Shown piece by piece: positions 8,281-18,721 of a stretch of DNA of 64,000 nucleotides. How positions within the stretch are numbered: the first letter of the stretch is position 1; each line of letters begins with the position of its first letter. The notes under the pieces are model-generated. The model saw only the letters and a list, made by a program, of their open reading frames with translations. It was not told the DNA's origin and made no database searches. The position numbers were made by a program, and so were the translations under genes. Source of the DNA: Streptomyces catenulae (lineage in GTDB: Bacteria > Actinomycetota > Actinomycetes > Streptomycetales > Streptomycetaceae); contig NZ_JODY01000006.1 of assembly GCF_000718015.1 (NCBI RefSeq), forward strand, positions 62,001 to 126,000. Reading direction: 5' to 3'.

Positions 8281-9231
8281 TCAGCGCCCGCGCGCGTGCA
8301 GCGACGCCAGATACGCGTTGTAGTCCGCCAGGTCCTGATCGCCGTTGCGGTCCGCCGCCCGGTCCGCCCGCTGCGACTGCCGCGCCTCGGAGCGGTACCA
8401 CTGGTAGACCAGCGCGATCAGCACCACCACCGACGGGATCTCACTGAACGCCCAGGCGATACCACCGGCCGCCGACTGGTCGGAGAGCGCGTCGATGCCC
8501 AGCGAGGCCGGCGGGTTCAGATAGGTCTTCACCATCGGCTCGGTGCCCATCATCAGCGCGATGCCGAAGAACGCGTGGAACGGCATGCCCGCGAACAGCT
8601 CCAGCATCCGCATCACGTAGCCGGGCCGGTGCGGCCCCGGGTCCACGCCCATGATCGGCCAGAAGAACACCAGGCCCACCGCCAGGAAGTGCACCATCAT
8701 CGCGATGTGCCCCACCCGCGACCCCATCAGGAAGTCGAAGAGCGGCGAGAAGTAGAGCGCGTAGAGGCTCGCGATGAACAGCGGGATGGTGAACGCCGGG
8801 TGCGAGATGATCCGTACGTACCGGCTGTGCAGGAACGCCACCAGCAGCTCCCGCGGCCCCTTGCGGCCCCGCCCGGCGGCCGGGAGGGCCCGCAGCGCCA
8901 GCGTCACCGGCGCTCCGAGCAGCAGCAGGATCGGCGACAGCATGGAGATCACCATGTGCTGCACCATGTGCACGCTGAACATGACCATGCCGTAGTCGTT
9001 GAGCTTGGTGCACATCACCAGCGCGACGGTCAGGACACCGATGACCCAGGCGATCGTCCGTCCGACCGGCCAGGCGTCACCGCGCCGCCGCAGCCGCACC
9101 ACCGCCCAGCCGTACAGCGCCAGCGCCAGCAGGGAACCCACGAGAAAGAACGGATCACCGCCGAACTCCATCCCCCGCCCCAGCGTGAACGGCGGCAGAT
9201 CCATCGTCATGCCGTGCCCGCTGTGATCCAT
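8281..9231 (-). CDS. Cytochrome c oxidase assembly protein, CtaG/CtaG_Cox family
   Basis: 316 residues with about seven to eight membrane segments. The His-rich beginning (MDHSGHGM) and conserved histidines in SVHMVQHMV, MMVHFLAV and GMPFHAFFG fit the Caa3_CtaG family. Its members support insertion of copper or assembly of subunit I of caa3/aa3-type cytochrome oxidase in the cytoplasmic membrane. The C-terminal tail (about 40 residues, Arg/Asp/Gln-rich) is cytoplasmic. The gene reads away from pfkA, separated by a terminator hairpin. Family firm; exact step not shown by sequence. Confidence 0.88.
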   Translation of the reverse strand: MDHSGHGMTMDLPPFTLGRGMEFGGDPFFLVGSLLALALYGWAVVRLRRRGDAWPVGRTIAWVIGVLTVALVMCTKLNDYGMVMFSVHMVQHMVISMLSPILLLLGAPVTLALRALPAAGRGRKGPRELLVAFLHSRYVRIISHPAFTIPLFIASLYALYFSPLFDFLMGSRVGHIAMMVHFLAVGLVFFWPIMGVDPGPHRPGYVMRMLELFAGMPFHAFFGIALMMGTEPMVKTYLNPPASLGIDALSDQSAAGGIAWAFSEIPSVVVLIALVYQWYRSEARQSQRADRAADRNGDQDLADYNAYLASLHARGR

Positions 9232-9274
9232 CCGCTCGCTCCTGATTCGTACCGATACTCCGGCGACCAGACTA

Positions 9275-9312
9275 GAACCGCCCCCGGCGCCTGCCTCGGC
9301 CGGGGGCGGTTC
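9275..9312 (-). terminator. Terminator of phosphofructokinase gene
   Basis: Perfect 14-base arms (9275-9288 and 9299-9312) with a 10-base loop, downstream of the pfkA stop codon on the minus strand. Confidence 0.7.
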
Positions 9313-9350
9313 ACCCGGCGCGCCCGGGGGCGCCGCCGGTCACCGCACGG

Positions 9351-10376
9351 TCACAGCACGCACTCGGCCTCGGCGTAGCGGTCGCCGGGCACCGTCTTCA
9401 GCGTCTCGACGGCCTCGGCCAGCGGCACCAGCGTGATGTCCGTCCCGCGCAGTGCCGTCATCATCCCGAACTCCCCGCGGTGTGCCGCCTCCACCGCGTG
9501 CCAGCCGAAGCGGGTCGCCAGCACCCGGTCGTACGCGGTCGGCGTCCCGCCGCGCTGCACATGGCCGAGGATCACCGGACGGGCCTCCTTGCCGAGGCGG
9601 TGCTCCAGCTCCCGGGCCAGCTGCCGCGCCACCCCGGCGAACCGCTCGTGCCCGTACATGTCGGTGTCGCCGACCTCGAACCGCATCGATCCCTCGCGTG
9701 GCTTCGCGCCCTCGGCGGCCACCACGATCGCGAACTTCTTGCCCGCCGCGAACCGCTCGCCGACCCGCTCGGCCAGCTCCTCGATGTCGAACGGCCGCTC
9801 CGGCACCACGATCGCGTGCGCGCCCGCGGCCATCCCCGAGTGCAGCGCGATCCAGCCGGTGTGCCGCCCCATCACCTCGACGATCAGCACCCGCTGATGC
9901 GACTCGGCGGTCGTCTTCAGCCGGTCCAGCGCCTCCGTCGCCACCCCCACCGCGGTGTCGAAGCCGAACGTCACATCGGTGACCGCGATGTCGTTGTCGA
10001 TGGTCTTCGGTACGCCGACGATCGGCAGCCCGGCGTCCGACAGCAGCCGCGCCGCCTTCAGCGTGCCCTCGCCGCCGATCGGGATGATCGCGTCCAGCCC
10101 CAGGTCGGCGACGTGCCCGCGGGCCCGCTCCACGCCGTCGCGCAGATGCGCCGGTTGCACCCGGGACGAGCCGAGAATGGTGCCGCCCAGCGCCAGGATG
10201 CCGCCGACCGCGTCCAGATCGAGCTTGCGGTAATCGCACTCCAGCAGGCCCTTCCAGCCGTCGTGGAAGCCGATGACCTCGTCGCCGTGGTCGGCCGTGG
10301 CGCGATGGACGACGGAGCGGATGACGGCGTTCAGACCGGGGCAGTCGCCGCCGGAGGTGAGTACACCAATACGCAT
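9351..10376 (-). CDS. pfkA: 6-phosphofructokinase
   Basis: 341 residues from the ATG at 10376 with GAGGGT before it. Family motifs: TSGGDCPGLNAVI (residues 8-20), GGEGTLKAA (about 103), PKTIDNDI (about 124, containing the catalytic Asp) and MGRHTGWIA (about 168). Gly after GGE is the residue of ATP-using enzymes, whereas the Lys in PKTIDND is common in pyrophosphate enzymes. This Gly/Lys combination is that of the actinomycete group III enzymes, known in Streptomyces to use ATP. It phosphorylates fructose 6-phosphate to fructose 1,6-bisphosphate in glycolysis. Single-gene unit. Confidence 0.95.
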   Translation of the reverse strand: MRIGVLTSGGDCPGLNAVIRSVVHRATADHGDEVIGFHDGWKGLLECDYRKLDLDAVGGILALGGTILGSSRVQPAHLRDGVERARGHVADLGLDAIIPIGGEGTLKAARLLSDAGLPIVGVPKTIDNDIAVTDVTFGFDTAVGVATEALDRLKTTAESHQRVLIVEVMGRHTGWIALHSGMAAGAHAIVVPERPFDIEELAERVGERFAAGKKFAIVVAAEGAKPREGSMRFEVGDTDMYGHERFAGVARQLARELEHRLGKEARPVILGHVQRGGTPTAYDRVLATRFGWHAVEAAHRGEFGMMTALRGTDITLVPLAEAVETLKTVPGDRYAEAECVL

Positions 10377-10468
10377 GCCAGAAACCCTCTGCAACTCAAC
10401 CGGGGGGCCCGGACCCCGTCGTCCGGTGGGATGGCGCTCACCCTACAAGCGCGGCGCCCCCACGCACA

Positions 10469-10501
10469 CGTACGCCCGCAGTGCGGGACTGCGGGCGTAC
10501 G
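10469..10501 (-). terminator. Terminator of the murT-gatD operon
   Basis: Perfect 14-base arms (10469-10482 and 10488-10501) with a 5-base loop, 44 bases past the gatD stop on the minus strand. Confidence 0.7.
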
Positions 10502-10544
10502 GGAGGGGGCGGGGCCGCGCGGGAGGTGCTCCGCGCGGGCGCCG

Positions 10545-11273
10545 TCAGCTGGTCGCGGTCGCGGCGGCGATCCGCTCCTGCCGCAGCGCCTCGTACCACC
10601 GGTCGTCGGCCGGCGGCAGGGCGTTGACGTCCAGGGCCAGCTTCAGCAGCAGGTCCGCGATGTGCGGGTTACGCGCCATCACCGGGCCGTGCATGTAGGT
10701 GCCGAAGACGGTCTCCTGCCAGGCGCCCTCGAAGCCGTCGCCGACGCCGTTGCCGTTGCCGAAGCGGACCTTCGCGAACGGACGGGCCGTCGGACCCAGG
10801 TGCGTGACGCCCTGGTGGTTCTCGAAGCCGGTCAGCGGCGGGAGGTTGAGCTGCGGGTCGATGTCGGCGAGGACGTCACCGACGCACCGCTCCGCCTCGC
10901 CGCGGGTGCTCACCACGTCGAGGAGGCCCAGACCCTGCTGCTGCTTGTCCTGGTCGTTGATGAACTCGTGACCGAGGATCTGGTACCCGGCGCAGACCGA
11001 GAAGACGATCGCGCCGTTGGAGACGGCGCGGTTCAGCCCGCCGTCGCGCAGCAGCCGCTCGGCCGCCAGCCGCTGCGGCCGGTCCTCACCGCCACCGATC
11101 AGGTAGATGTCACCGGAGGTGGGGATCGGCTGGTCGGACCGTACGTCGAGGCGCTGCACGTCCAGGCCGCGCTGCCGGGCCCGGCGCTCCACGACCAGCG
11201 CGTTGCCCTGGTCGCCGTAGGTGCTCAGCAGGTCCGGGTAGACCCACACCAGCCGCAGGCTGTTGTCGCTCAT
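10545..11273 (-). CDS. gatD: Lipid II isoglutaminyl synthase, glutamine amidotransferase subunit GatD
   Basis: 242 residues, a class I glutamine amidotransferase of the cobyric-acid-synthase type. The catalytic Cys is in FSVCAGYQILG (about residue 94) and the His is in YMHGP near residue 195. GatD releases ammonia from glutamine and passes it to MurT, which amidates the D-Glu of the lipid II stem peptide to D-isoglutamine. The length and the LIGGGEDRPQ segment are typical of GatD. murT ends 29 bases upstream on the same strand, and the pair is a conserved two-gene operon in Gram-positive bacteria. Confidence 0.93.
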   Translation of the reverse strand: MSDNSLRLVWVYPDLLSTYGDQGNALVVERRARQRGLDVQRLDVRSDQPIPTSGDIYLIGGGEDRPQRLAAERLLRDGGLNRAVSNGAIVFSVCAGYQILGHEFINDQDKQQQGLGLLDVVSTRGEAERCVGDVLADIDPQLNLPPLTGFENHQGVTHLGPTARPFAKVRFGNGNGVGDGFEGAWQETVFGTYMHGPVMARNPHIADLLLKLALDVNALPPADDRWYEALRQERIAAATATS

Positions 11274-11302
11274 TCTCGCTCGTCCTTGTCTTTCCATCGC
11301 CG

Positions 11303-12541
11303 TCAGTTGCCCACGTGCCGACGCAGGTCCTGGAAGGCCGTGTAGTTGGCGATGACCTCGATCCGGCCGGGCGGCGCCATCTGAACCGCCTGGTCGAGGT
11401 TGTCGCAGACCTCGAAGTCGAGCCCCGCGACCTCCAGGCGGACCGCGAGGTCCAGCTTCCGGTCGCCCAGCACGAACAGCGGGTGCCCGGCGAGGCGGGT
11501 GTAGTCGACGTCCCACAGCCAGGAGGTGTCGGTGCCGTCCGCGCCGCGGGCGTTGACGGACATGATCACCGGCGTGGGCGGCGGGTCGATCAGCGAGAAC
11601 GTCTCCAGCCAGCCGGCCGGGTTCTTCGCCAGCAGCAGCCGCAGCTCGCGCTCCATGTACGACACCACGTCGTACCGGCCCGCGACCGCCTGCACGCTGT
11701 ACATCCGCTCCAGCGCCACCTGCGGGGGCACGCCGAAGGCGGCGGCCACCGCGGCGGACGTCGTCGCGTTCGCCTTGTTGGCGCGGCCGGGCAGCTGCAG
11801 CTTGATCGGCCAGGCGCTGCCGTGCGGGTCGAGGACGTAGTCGCCCGACAGGGCCCAGCTGGGCGTGGGGCGGCGGAAGCCGCACTCACCGCAGAACCAG
11901 TCGTCGTCGGGGCGCTGCATCACACCGCCGCACGACGGGCACGACCAGGCGTCGTCCTTCCACTCCTGACCGGCGGCGACCCACACCACGTTCGCCGACG
12001 AGGACGCCGCCCACACGATGAGCGGGTCGTCGGCGTTGGCGATGATCAGCGCCTTGGAGCCGGAGAGGCCCTCGCGCCAGTGCTCGGCCAGCATGCGGGT
12101 CTCCGCGGCGCGGTCGAGCTGGTCACGCGAGAGGTTCAGCAGCGCTATGGCCTTGGGCGTGACGTCCCGCGCCACCCCGGCGAGGTACTTCTCGTCGACC
12201 TCGATGACGCCGAACTTGGCGTCCGAGCCGCCCGCCAGCGCGGAGGTGATCCCCGCGGGCATGTTGGCGCCCAGCGCGTTCGAGACCACCGGGCCACCGG
12301 CCCGCAGCGCCTCGGCGATCAGCCGGGTCGTGGTCGTCTTGCCGTTCGTCGCGGACACGAGCACGACATCCAGATGACGTGCCAGCCGGGCCAGCAGGTC
12401 GGGGTCGAGCTTGAGTGCCACCCGGCCGCCGATCACCGATCCGCTGCCGCGGCCCGCCGCGCGCGATACCGCCGCCGCGGCTCTGCCCGCCGTCACGGCC
12501 AGCTTGGCCCGCGGCGACAGCGGCTCCGTGTTGCCTGCCAT
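11303..12541 (-). CDS. murT: Lipid II isoglutaminyl synthase, Mur ligase-like subunit MurT
   Basis: 412 residues from the ATG at 12541; AAGGAGG stands at correct spacing and an upstream ATG overlaps it, so it is rejected. Walker-type ATP motif SATNGKTTTTR (about residues 62-72) and a Mur ligase middle domain. A four-cysteine zinc ribbon, CPSCGG...CGECGF (about 208-230), marks MurT. The C-terminal DUF1727 region binds GatD. It activates the D-Glu alpha-carboxylate of lipid II with ATP for amidation. It is the first gene of the operon; a TAGGCT box at 12646-12651 on this strand is a possible -10. Confidence 0.93.
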   Translation of the reverse strand: MAGNTEPLSPRAKLAVTAGRAAAAVSRAAGRGSGSVIGGRVALKLDPDLLARLARHLDVVLVSATNGKTTTTRLIAEALRAGGPVVSNALGANMPAGITSALAGGSDAKFGVIEVDEKYLAGVARDVTPKAIALLNLSRDQLDRAAETRMLAEHWREGLSGSKALIIANADDPLIVWAASSSANVVWVAAGQEWKDDAWSCPSCGGVMQRPDDDWFCGECGFRRPTPSWALSGDYVLDPHGSAWPIKLQLPGRANKANATTSAAVAAAFGVPPQVALERMYSVQAVAGRYDVVSYMERELRLLLAKNPAGWLETFSLIDPPPTPVIMSVNARGADGTDTSWLWDVDYTRLAGHPLFVLGDRKLDLAVRLEVAGLDFEVCDNLDQAVQMAPPGRIEVIANYTAFQDLRRHVGN

Positions 12542-12730
12542 CGTCCTTGATCCTCCTTGCATCCGGCGCCCGCCTGCCCTCCGGGCTGCCGGTGGAACGC
12601 CTCCTCCGCGGCCGAGGGCCCGTCCGGAGGCTTCGGTCGGGGATCAGCCTATCGAGATCCGGGCCCGTGCCCGAACCCCGCCACCCCTGCGACGTCATCC
12701 ACCGCCCCGCGGGACCGTACGCTGGGGCCC

Positions 12731-13288
12731 ATGCCGTCCCGCACCATTCCCGGCCGCACCGGGCAGCCCCGCCCCCTCCGACTCCTCGGAGACCCGGTCC
12801 TTTCGGCCCCCTGCCGGGAGGTCACGTCGTTCGACGGCGAGCTGTCCCGGCTGATCGAGGACATGTTCGCGACGATGTACGCGGCCGGGGGTGTGGGTCT
12901 CGCCGCCAATCAGATCGGCGTCCCGCTGCGGGTGTTCGTCTACGACTGCCCCGACGACGAGGACCGCCGCCACCTGGGCCACCTCGTCAACCCGCACCTG
13001 GCGGGCACGGACGGGCCGGTCGTCCGGGGCCCCGAGGGCTGTCTCTCGCTGCCCGGCATCGAGGCGGGGACCCCGCGCCACGACGAGGCCGCGGTGGAGG
13101 GCGTCGACCGGACCGGGGCGCCGGTGCGCGTCGCGGGCACCGGGTTCTTCGCCCGCTGCCTCCAGCACGAGTGCGATCACCTGGAGGGCGGTCTCTACGT
13201 GGACCGGCTCACCGGTCTACGCCGCCGCCGCGCGCTGCGCTCCGCGGCCCGCGCCCCCTGGGCGAAGGAGGCGGCGGGCGCCCGCTGA
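12731..13288 (+). CDS. def: Peptide deformylase
   Basis: 185 residues. All three motifs are intact: GVGLAANQIG (about 56-65), EGCLSLPG (about 100-107) and QHECDHLEG (about 143-151). The Cys and two His bind the catalytic metal and the Glu is the base. It removes the formyl group from nascent proteins. No purine-rich RBS precedes the ATG. Instead TACGCT (12718-12723) lies seven bases before it, suggesting a leaderless message. The gene is divergent from murT. A short Arg/Ala-rich C-terminal tail follows the active site. Confidence 0.94.
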   Translation: MPSRTIPGRTGQPRPLRLLGDPVLSAPCREVTSFDGELSRLIEDMFATMYAAGGVGLAANQIGVPLRVFVYDCPDDEDRRHLGHLVNPHLAGTDGPVVRGPEGCLSLPGIEAGTPRHDEAAVEGVDRTGAPVRVAGTGFFARCLQHECDHLEGGLYVDRLTGLRRRRALRSAARAPWAKEAAGAR

Positions 13289-13318
13289 CCCCGGGGGCGG
13301 TCTCCCGGAGTCCGCGGT

Positions 13319-13963
13319 TCAGAAGCCGGGGCCGTCCGGCCGGTCCTCGATCGCGGCGAGCTGGCCCCACAGCAGATCCGTCAGGTGGGTCACCAACTGT
13401 TCGCGGGAGCAGGGGCGTTCGCGCAGCCACCAGTCACCGGCGGCGTGCATCATGCCGACGATGCCGTGGCCCCAGACGCGGGCCTTCTCCTCACCGGCCG
13501 GGCCGAGGGCGAGGCGTTCGCTGATCACCTCCGCCAGTTCCTCGCCGAGGCGGCGCAGCAGCGGGGCGGAGTGCCGTCCGACGTCGAACCCGGACTCGGC
13601 GGGCGTCGCCTCGTCGGCCGGGTGCATCAGGAAGCGGTAGACCTGCGGGCGGGTCTCGATGGCGAGGAGATAGGTGTCGAGGGTGGCCTCGACCCGCTCG
13701 CGGCGCGGCACCGGGGAGGCCAGCGCCGCCCGCAGTCCGGCCAGCAGTCCGTCGGTGTGGCGTACCGCGAGGGCGCGGTAGAGGCCGCCCTTGTCGCCGA
13801 AGTGGCGGTAGAGGATCGGTTTGGTGATCCCGGCCTCGGCGGCGATGGCGTTCATCGACGCCTCGGGGCCGTCGCGCAGGACGATCCGCTCGGCCGCCTC
13901 CAGCAGCTCCCGCCGCCGGTCCGCGGTCGTCTGCCGCCTGCCGTCCCGCTCGGTGCTCTCCAT
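13319..13963 (-). CDS. TetR-family regulator, probable repressor of the adjacent acyl-CoA dehydrogenase
   Basis: 214 residues from the ATG at 13963 (GGGGAG upstream). The N-terminal helix-turn-helix (MNAIAAEAGITKPILYRHFGDKGG, about residues 38-61) is typical of TetR proteins, followed by an all-helical ligand domain. It is divergent from the acyl-CoA dehydrogenase gene. The shared 162-base region contains the perfect palindrome TTACTCGCGAGTAA, the likely operator. Acyl-CoA-responsive TetR proteins beside beta-oxidation genes are common in actinomycetes, so an acyl-CoA ligand is a reasonable inference. Confidence 0.9.
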   Translation of the reverse strand: MESTERDGRRQTTADRRRELLEAAERIVLRDGPEASMNAIAAEAGITKPILYRHFGDKGGLYRALAVRHTDGLLAGLRAALASPVPRRERVEATLDTYLLAIETRPQVYRFLMHPADEATPAESGFDVGRHSAPLLRRLGEELAEVISERLALGPAGEEKARVWGHGIVGMMHAAGDWWLRERPCSREQLVTHLTDLLWGQLAAIEDRPDGPGF

Positions 13964-14047
13964 CGTCCAGCTCCCCGCCCTTGTGTATCCGTGGTGCTCG
14001 CGCAACGTAACACCCGTGCCGCGCGGTGCCTGCCGCCAGCGGGGGAG

Positions 14048-14076
14048 TTGACACGCTTACTCGCGAGTAACAGACT
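14048..14076 (+). promoter_or_regulatory. Promoter with TetR-type operator for the acyl-CoA dehydrogenase gene
   Basis: TTGACA at 14048-14053 is a consensus -35. The next 17 bases hold the 14-base perfect palindrome TTACTCGCGAGTAA (14057-14070), followed by a weak -10 (CAGACT, 14071-14076). A repressor bound here would block RNA polymerase directly. Confidence 0.6.
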
Positions 14077-14125
14077 CCTGTAACCGTAAGTAACGCCTGA
14101 TGTGGCGCGTACCGCTGGAGGGGAC

Positions 14126-15352
14126 ATGGCCGAGTTCATCATGGAGCTGAACGACGAGCAGAAGGAGGTCCGGGACTGGATCCACGGCTTCGCCGCGGAT
14201 GTCATGCGTCCCGCGGCCGCCGAGTGGGACGAGCGGGAGGAGACCCCCTGGCCGGTCATCCAGGAGGCCGCCAAGATCGGCATCTACTCGCTCGACTTCT
14301 ACGCCCAGCAGTACTTCGACCCCACCGGCCTCGGCATCCCCATGGCGATGGAGGAGCTGTTCTGGGGCGATGCGGGCATCGCCCTGTCGATCGTCGGCAC
14401 CGGTCTCGCCGCCGTCGGCGTCCTCGCCAACGGCACCGAGGAGCAGATCGGCACCTGGATACCCCAGATGTACGGCACCCCCGACGACGTCAAGGTCGCC
14501 GCCTTCTGCTCCTCCGAGCCGGACGCCGGGTCCGACGTCGCCTCCCTGCGTACCCGCGCCGTCTACGACGAGGCCAAGGACGAGTGGGTCCTCAACGGCA
14601 CCAAGACCTGGGCGACCAACGGCGGTATCGCCAACGTCCACGTCGTCGTCGCCTCCGTCGACGCGGAGCTGGGCTCCAAGGGCCACGCCTCCTTCATCGT
14701 GCCGCCGCACACCCCCGGCCTCTCCCAGGGGCAGAAGTTCCAGAAGCACGGCATCCGCGCCTCGCACACCGCCGAGGTCGTCCTGGAGGACGTCCGTATC
14801 CCCGGCTCCTGCCTGCTCGGCGGCAAGGACAAGCTGGACGAGCGGCTCGCCCGCGCCCGCGAGCGCGCCAGGAGCGGTGGCGAGCGGGTGAAGAACGCCG
14901 CGATGGCCACCTTCGAGGCGTCCCGTCCGGCCGTCGGTGCGATGGCCGTCGGCACCGCCCGCGCCGCGTACGAGGAGGCGCTGGAGTACGCGAAGACCCG
15001 CGAGCAGTTCGGCCGTCCGATCATCGACAACCAGGGCGTCGCCTTCCAGCTCGCCGATATGCGCACCTCGATCGACGCGGCGCGGCTGCTGGTGTGGCGG
15101 GCCTCCTGGATGGCGGTCAACGGCAAGCCGTTCACGGCTGCCGAGGGCTCGCAGTCCAAGCTCTTCGCCAGCGAGACCGCCAAGAAGGTCACCGCCCAGG
15201 CCATCCAGATCCTCGGCGGCAACGGCTTCACCCGTGAGTACCCGGTCGAGCGGATGCACCGCGACGCCGCGATCTACACGATCTTCGAGGGCACCAGCGA
15301 GATCCAGCGCCTGGTGATCGCCCGCACCCTCTCCGGGCTGCCGATCCGCTGA
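14126..15352 (+). CDS. Acyl-CoA dehydrogenase
   Basis: 408 residues from the ATG at 14126 with GGAGGGG at good spacing; an upstream in-frame GTG is rejected. It has the N-terminal helical, beta-barrel and C-terminal helical domains of the FAD-dependent family: AFCSSEPDAGSDVASL (FAD/substrate loop), YAKTREQFGRPI, and ILGGNGFTREYPVERMHRDA followed by YTIFEGTSEIQ, which carries the conserved Glu of the catalytic-base segment. It dehydrogenates an acyl-CoA at the alpha-beta bond and passes electrons to ETF. Chain-length preference cannot be read. Divergent from its likely TetR repressor; two terminator hairpins follow. Confidence 0.93.
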   Translation: MAEFIMELNDEQKEVRDWIHGFAADVMRPAAAEWDEREETPWPVIQEAAKIGIYSLDFYAQQYFDPTGLGIPMAMEELFWGDAGIALSIVGTGLAAVGVLANGTEEQIGTWIPQMYGTPDDVKVAAFCSSEPDAGSDVASLRTRAVYDEAKDEWVLNGTKTWATNGGIANVHVVVASVDAELGSKGHASFIVPPHTPGLSQGQKFQKHGIRASHTAEVVLEDVRIPGSCLLGGKDKLDERLARARERARSGGERVKNAAMATFEASRPAVGAMAVGTARAAYEEALEYAKTREQFGRPIIDNQGVAFQLADMRTSIDAARLLVWRASWMAVNGKPFTAAEGSQSKLFASETAKKVTAQAIQILGGNGFTREYPVERMHRDAAIYTIFEGTSEIQRLVIARTLSGLPIR

Positions 15353-15353
15353 A

Positions 15354-15395
15354 CCCGTACGGGGCGCGCCGCCGTGGCCGCGCGCCCCGTACGGG
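15354..15395 (+). terminator. First of two tandem terminator hairpins
   Basis: Perfect 16-base arms (15354-15369 and 15380-15395) with a 10-base loop, starting one base after the stop codon of the acyl-CoA dehydrogenase gene. Confidence 0.7.
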
Positions 15396-15400
15396 ATCCG

Positions 15401-15441
15401 ACCGCCGGTGCCCCCGAAAGTCCGGGGGACCGGCGGTTTTC
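15401..15441 (+). terminator. Second tandem terminator, with T-tract
   Basis: Arms ACCGCCGG..CCCCCG and CGGGGG..CCGGCGGT (15401-15437) form a long stem with one bulge. TTTT follows directly, giving a classical factor-independent terminator. It comes before the convergent hydrolase gene ending at 15458. Confidence 0.75.
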
Positions 15442-15457
15442 CTTGTGCCCGGGCGGT

Positions 15458-16228
15458 CTACGCCAGCGCCGCGGCCGTCGCCCGGGCGAACTCCTCCGGG
15501 GCGTCCAGCATCATGTTGTGCCCGCAGCCGGGCAGCCCCACCACCGTGACGCCCGCCGCGGTCAGCCCGTCCGCGCCGGGGAAGGGCCCGTCGTCGGCCG
15601 GGTACAGGAACGTCCGGGGGATGGGCAGGCCGCAGAGCACCTCCCGGACGGACGGCGTGGTCCCGCGCACCAGGTCGACCGCGCTGCGGTGCACCGCCTC
15701 CCGCCCGGCCAGCCGCATCGTGGCCCACCACGCGTCGCCCGCCGCGGCGGCGGTCTCCGCGTCGCCGGTGCGGAACTCCTCGGCCGTCCGCGCCGCGATC
15801 CCGCGGCTGCCGCCCGCGCCCCGCTCCGACTCCAGCGCGTCGAGATTGGCGTCGACCAGCACCAGCCGCGCCACCAGCTCCGGATGGCGCGCCGCGAGCA
15901 GCACCGCGACCGTGCCGCCCATGCTGTGCGCCACCACCTCCGCGCCCGTCACCCCCGCCGCCCCCAGCGCCACCGCCACCGCGTCGGCGTGCGCCGCCAT
16001 CGTGTACGGGAACGCCGTCGGCCGGTCGCTGATACCGAAGCCCAGCAGGTCCAGCAGGAGCGCCCGGGGGCCGGTGAGCAGGGGGTGGGCCGCGGTGGCG
16101 CTCCAGTAGACGGGTGAGGAGGCGCCGAGTCCGTGGAGGTGGAGGCGGGCCGGGCGCCCGGTTCCGTCGCCCGGGTGCTCGATCCAGCGGATGCGGTCGC
16201 CTGCGGGGGTCACGGCGGCATGGCGCAC
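15458..16228 (-). CDS. Alpha/beta hydrolase
   Basis: 256 residues from the GTG at 16228, chosen because CAGGAG lies at RBS distance. It has the alpha/beta hydrolase fold: oxyanion region LHLHGLGAS (about 29-37), nucleophile elbow VAHSMGGT (about 98-105, Ser), acid region near YPADDGP and His in GCGHNMM near the end. It is cytoplasmic. The sequence is generic, so the substrate (ester, lactone or amide) cannot be assigned. Its promoter lies in the region shared with glyoxylate carboligase, but no functional link to that pathway is evident. Confidence 0.85.
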   Translation of the reverse strand: MRHAAVTPAGDRIRWIEHPGDGTGRPARLHLHGLGASSPVYWSATAAHPLLTGPRALLLDLLGFGISDRPTAFPYTMAAHADAVAVALGAAGVTGAEVVAHSMGGTVAVLLAARHPELVARLVLVDANLDALESERGAGGSRGIAARTAEEFRTGDAETAAAAGDAWWATMRLAGREAVHRSAVDLVRGTTPSVREVLCGLPIPRTFLYPADDGPFPGADGLTAAGVTVVGLPGCGHNMMLDAPEEFARATAAALA

Positions 16229-16428
16229 GGGCGGTACTCCTGATCTCGGCGGGCCCCGGACGCGGCGCCCGGCGGCCGGTCCTGCGGCCGGACGCGACGG
16301 TACCGGCCACCGGGGACGGACCTGCGGCGGGGGAGCGGGATACCCGAACTACCTTATGGAGCAGGTCAGTTGGCGGATGCGGGGTGGCCCGCCCGGGCGC
16401 CGCCGTCCGTCCGCCGCGACCGGATCTC
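16229..16428. other. Divergent intergenic region, first part
   Basis: The region between the hydrolase and gcl starts spans 16229-16555. This part holds the hydrolase RBS and leader. I find no small gene; the readings are shadows of neighbouring frames. Confidence 0.4.
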
Positions 16429-16496
16429 TTGACGGGCCCCGTACCGCGCTCTACTTTTCCTTCCATAAAGCAAAACATAAATTCCATGATGCGGAA
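16429..16496 (+). promoter_or_regulatory. gcl promoter with AT-rich TTCC/GGAA operator-like elements
   Basis: TTGACG (16429-16434), a 17-base spacer and TACTTT (16452-16457) form a strong promoter. TTCCATAAAG (16461-16470) and the inverted repeat TTCCATGATGCGGAA (16482-16496) follow in a strikingly AT-rich island. The position over and after the start suggests repression. In Streptomyces, glyoxylate carboligase is under the IclR-family repressor AllR, so AllR is the candidate; its gene is not in this window. Confidence 0.55.
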
Positions 16497-16555
16497 TTAA
16501 TGGGGTCCGGCCGCCGCCGGACCACGCCCCTGACGAGCCGACGCAGGAGTACGCG

Positions 16556-18337
<1,782 letters not shown>

Positions 18338-18721
18338 CCTGCGCGTTCGCCCCGGCGGAGACGGTTGCGGAGCCCGGTTTCGGAAAGCCGTCCCCGCCGG
18401 GGCCTTCGGATGGCCGCCGTCCCGGGGCGCGCGGCGCGGCCGTCCCCGTACCGGCCGGAACACCGCTCTCCGGTTCGCTGTTCTCCTGAGTGCGGGTGCC
18501 GGAGGAACAGTGTCCCCGGGCCTGACCCTCCGCCTGTGGGGATGATCGTTCGGCTGAAGCCCCGCAGTGCCTTTCGCCGAGGGGCGACCGCCTCCGGGCC
18601 CGCACCCCGGGCGCCCCGGCCGGCTCTCCCCCCGTCCGGCCGGGGCTTTCCCCACGGGGCCGCCGACCGCCGCGGGCCGGGCCGACATGCGAGGGCGCGG
18701 GCCCCGACGCAGTCTGGAGGC
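18338..18721. other. Gene-free stretch
   Basis: 384 bases after gcl with no supported gene or RNA. There are short GC-rich inverted repeats but no convincing terminator. Confidence 0.4.

Noticed and set aside
18338..18721. Possible tRNA or small RNA after gcl, suggested by short stems
   Set aside because: No cloverleaf, CCA-type end or T-loop could be drawn, and no promoter-terminator pair is visible.
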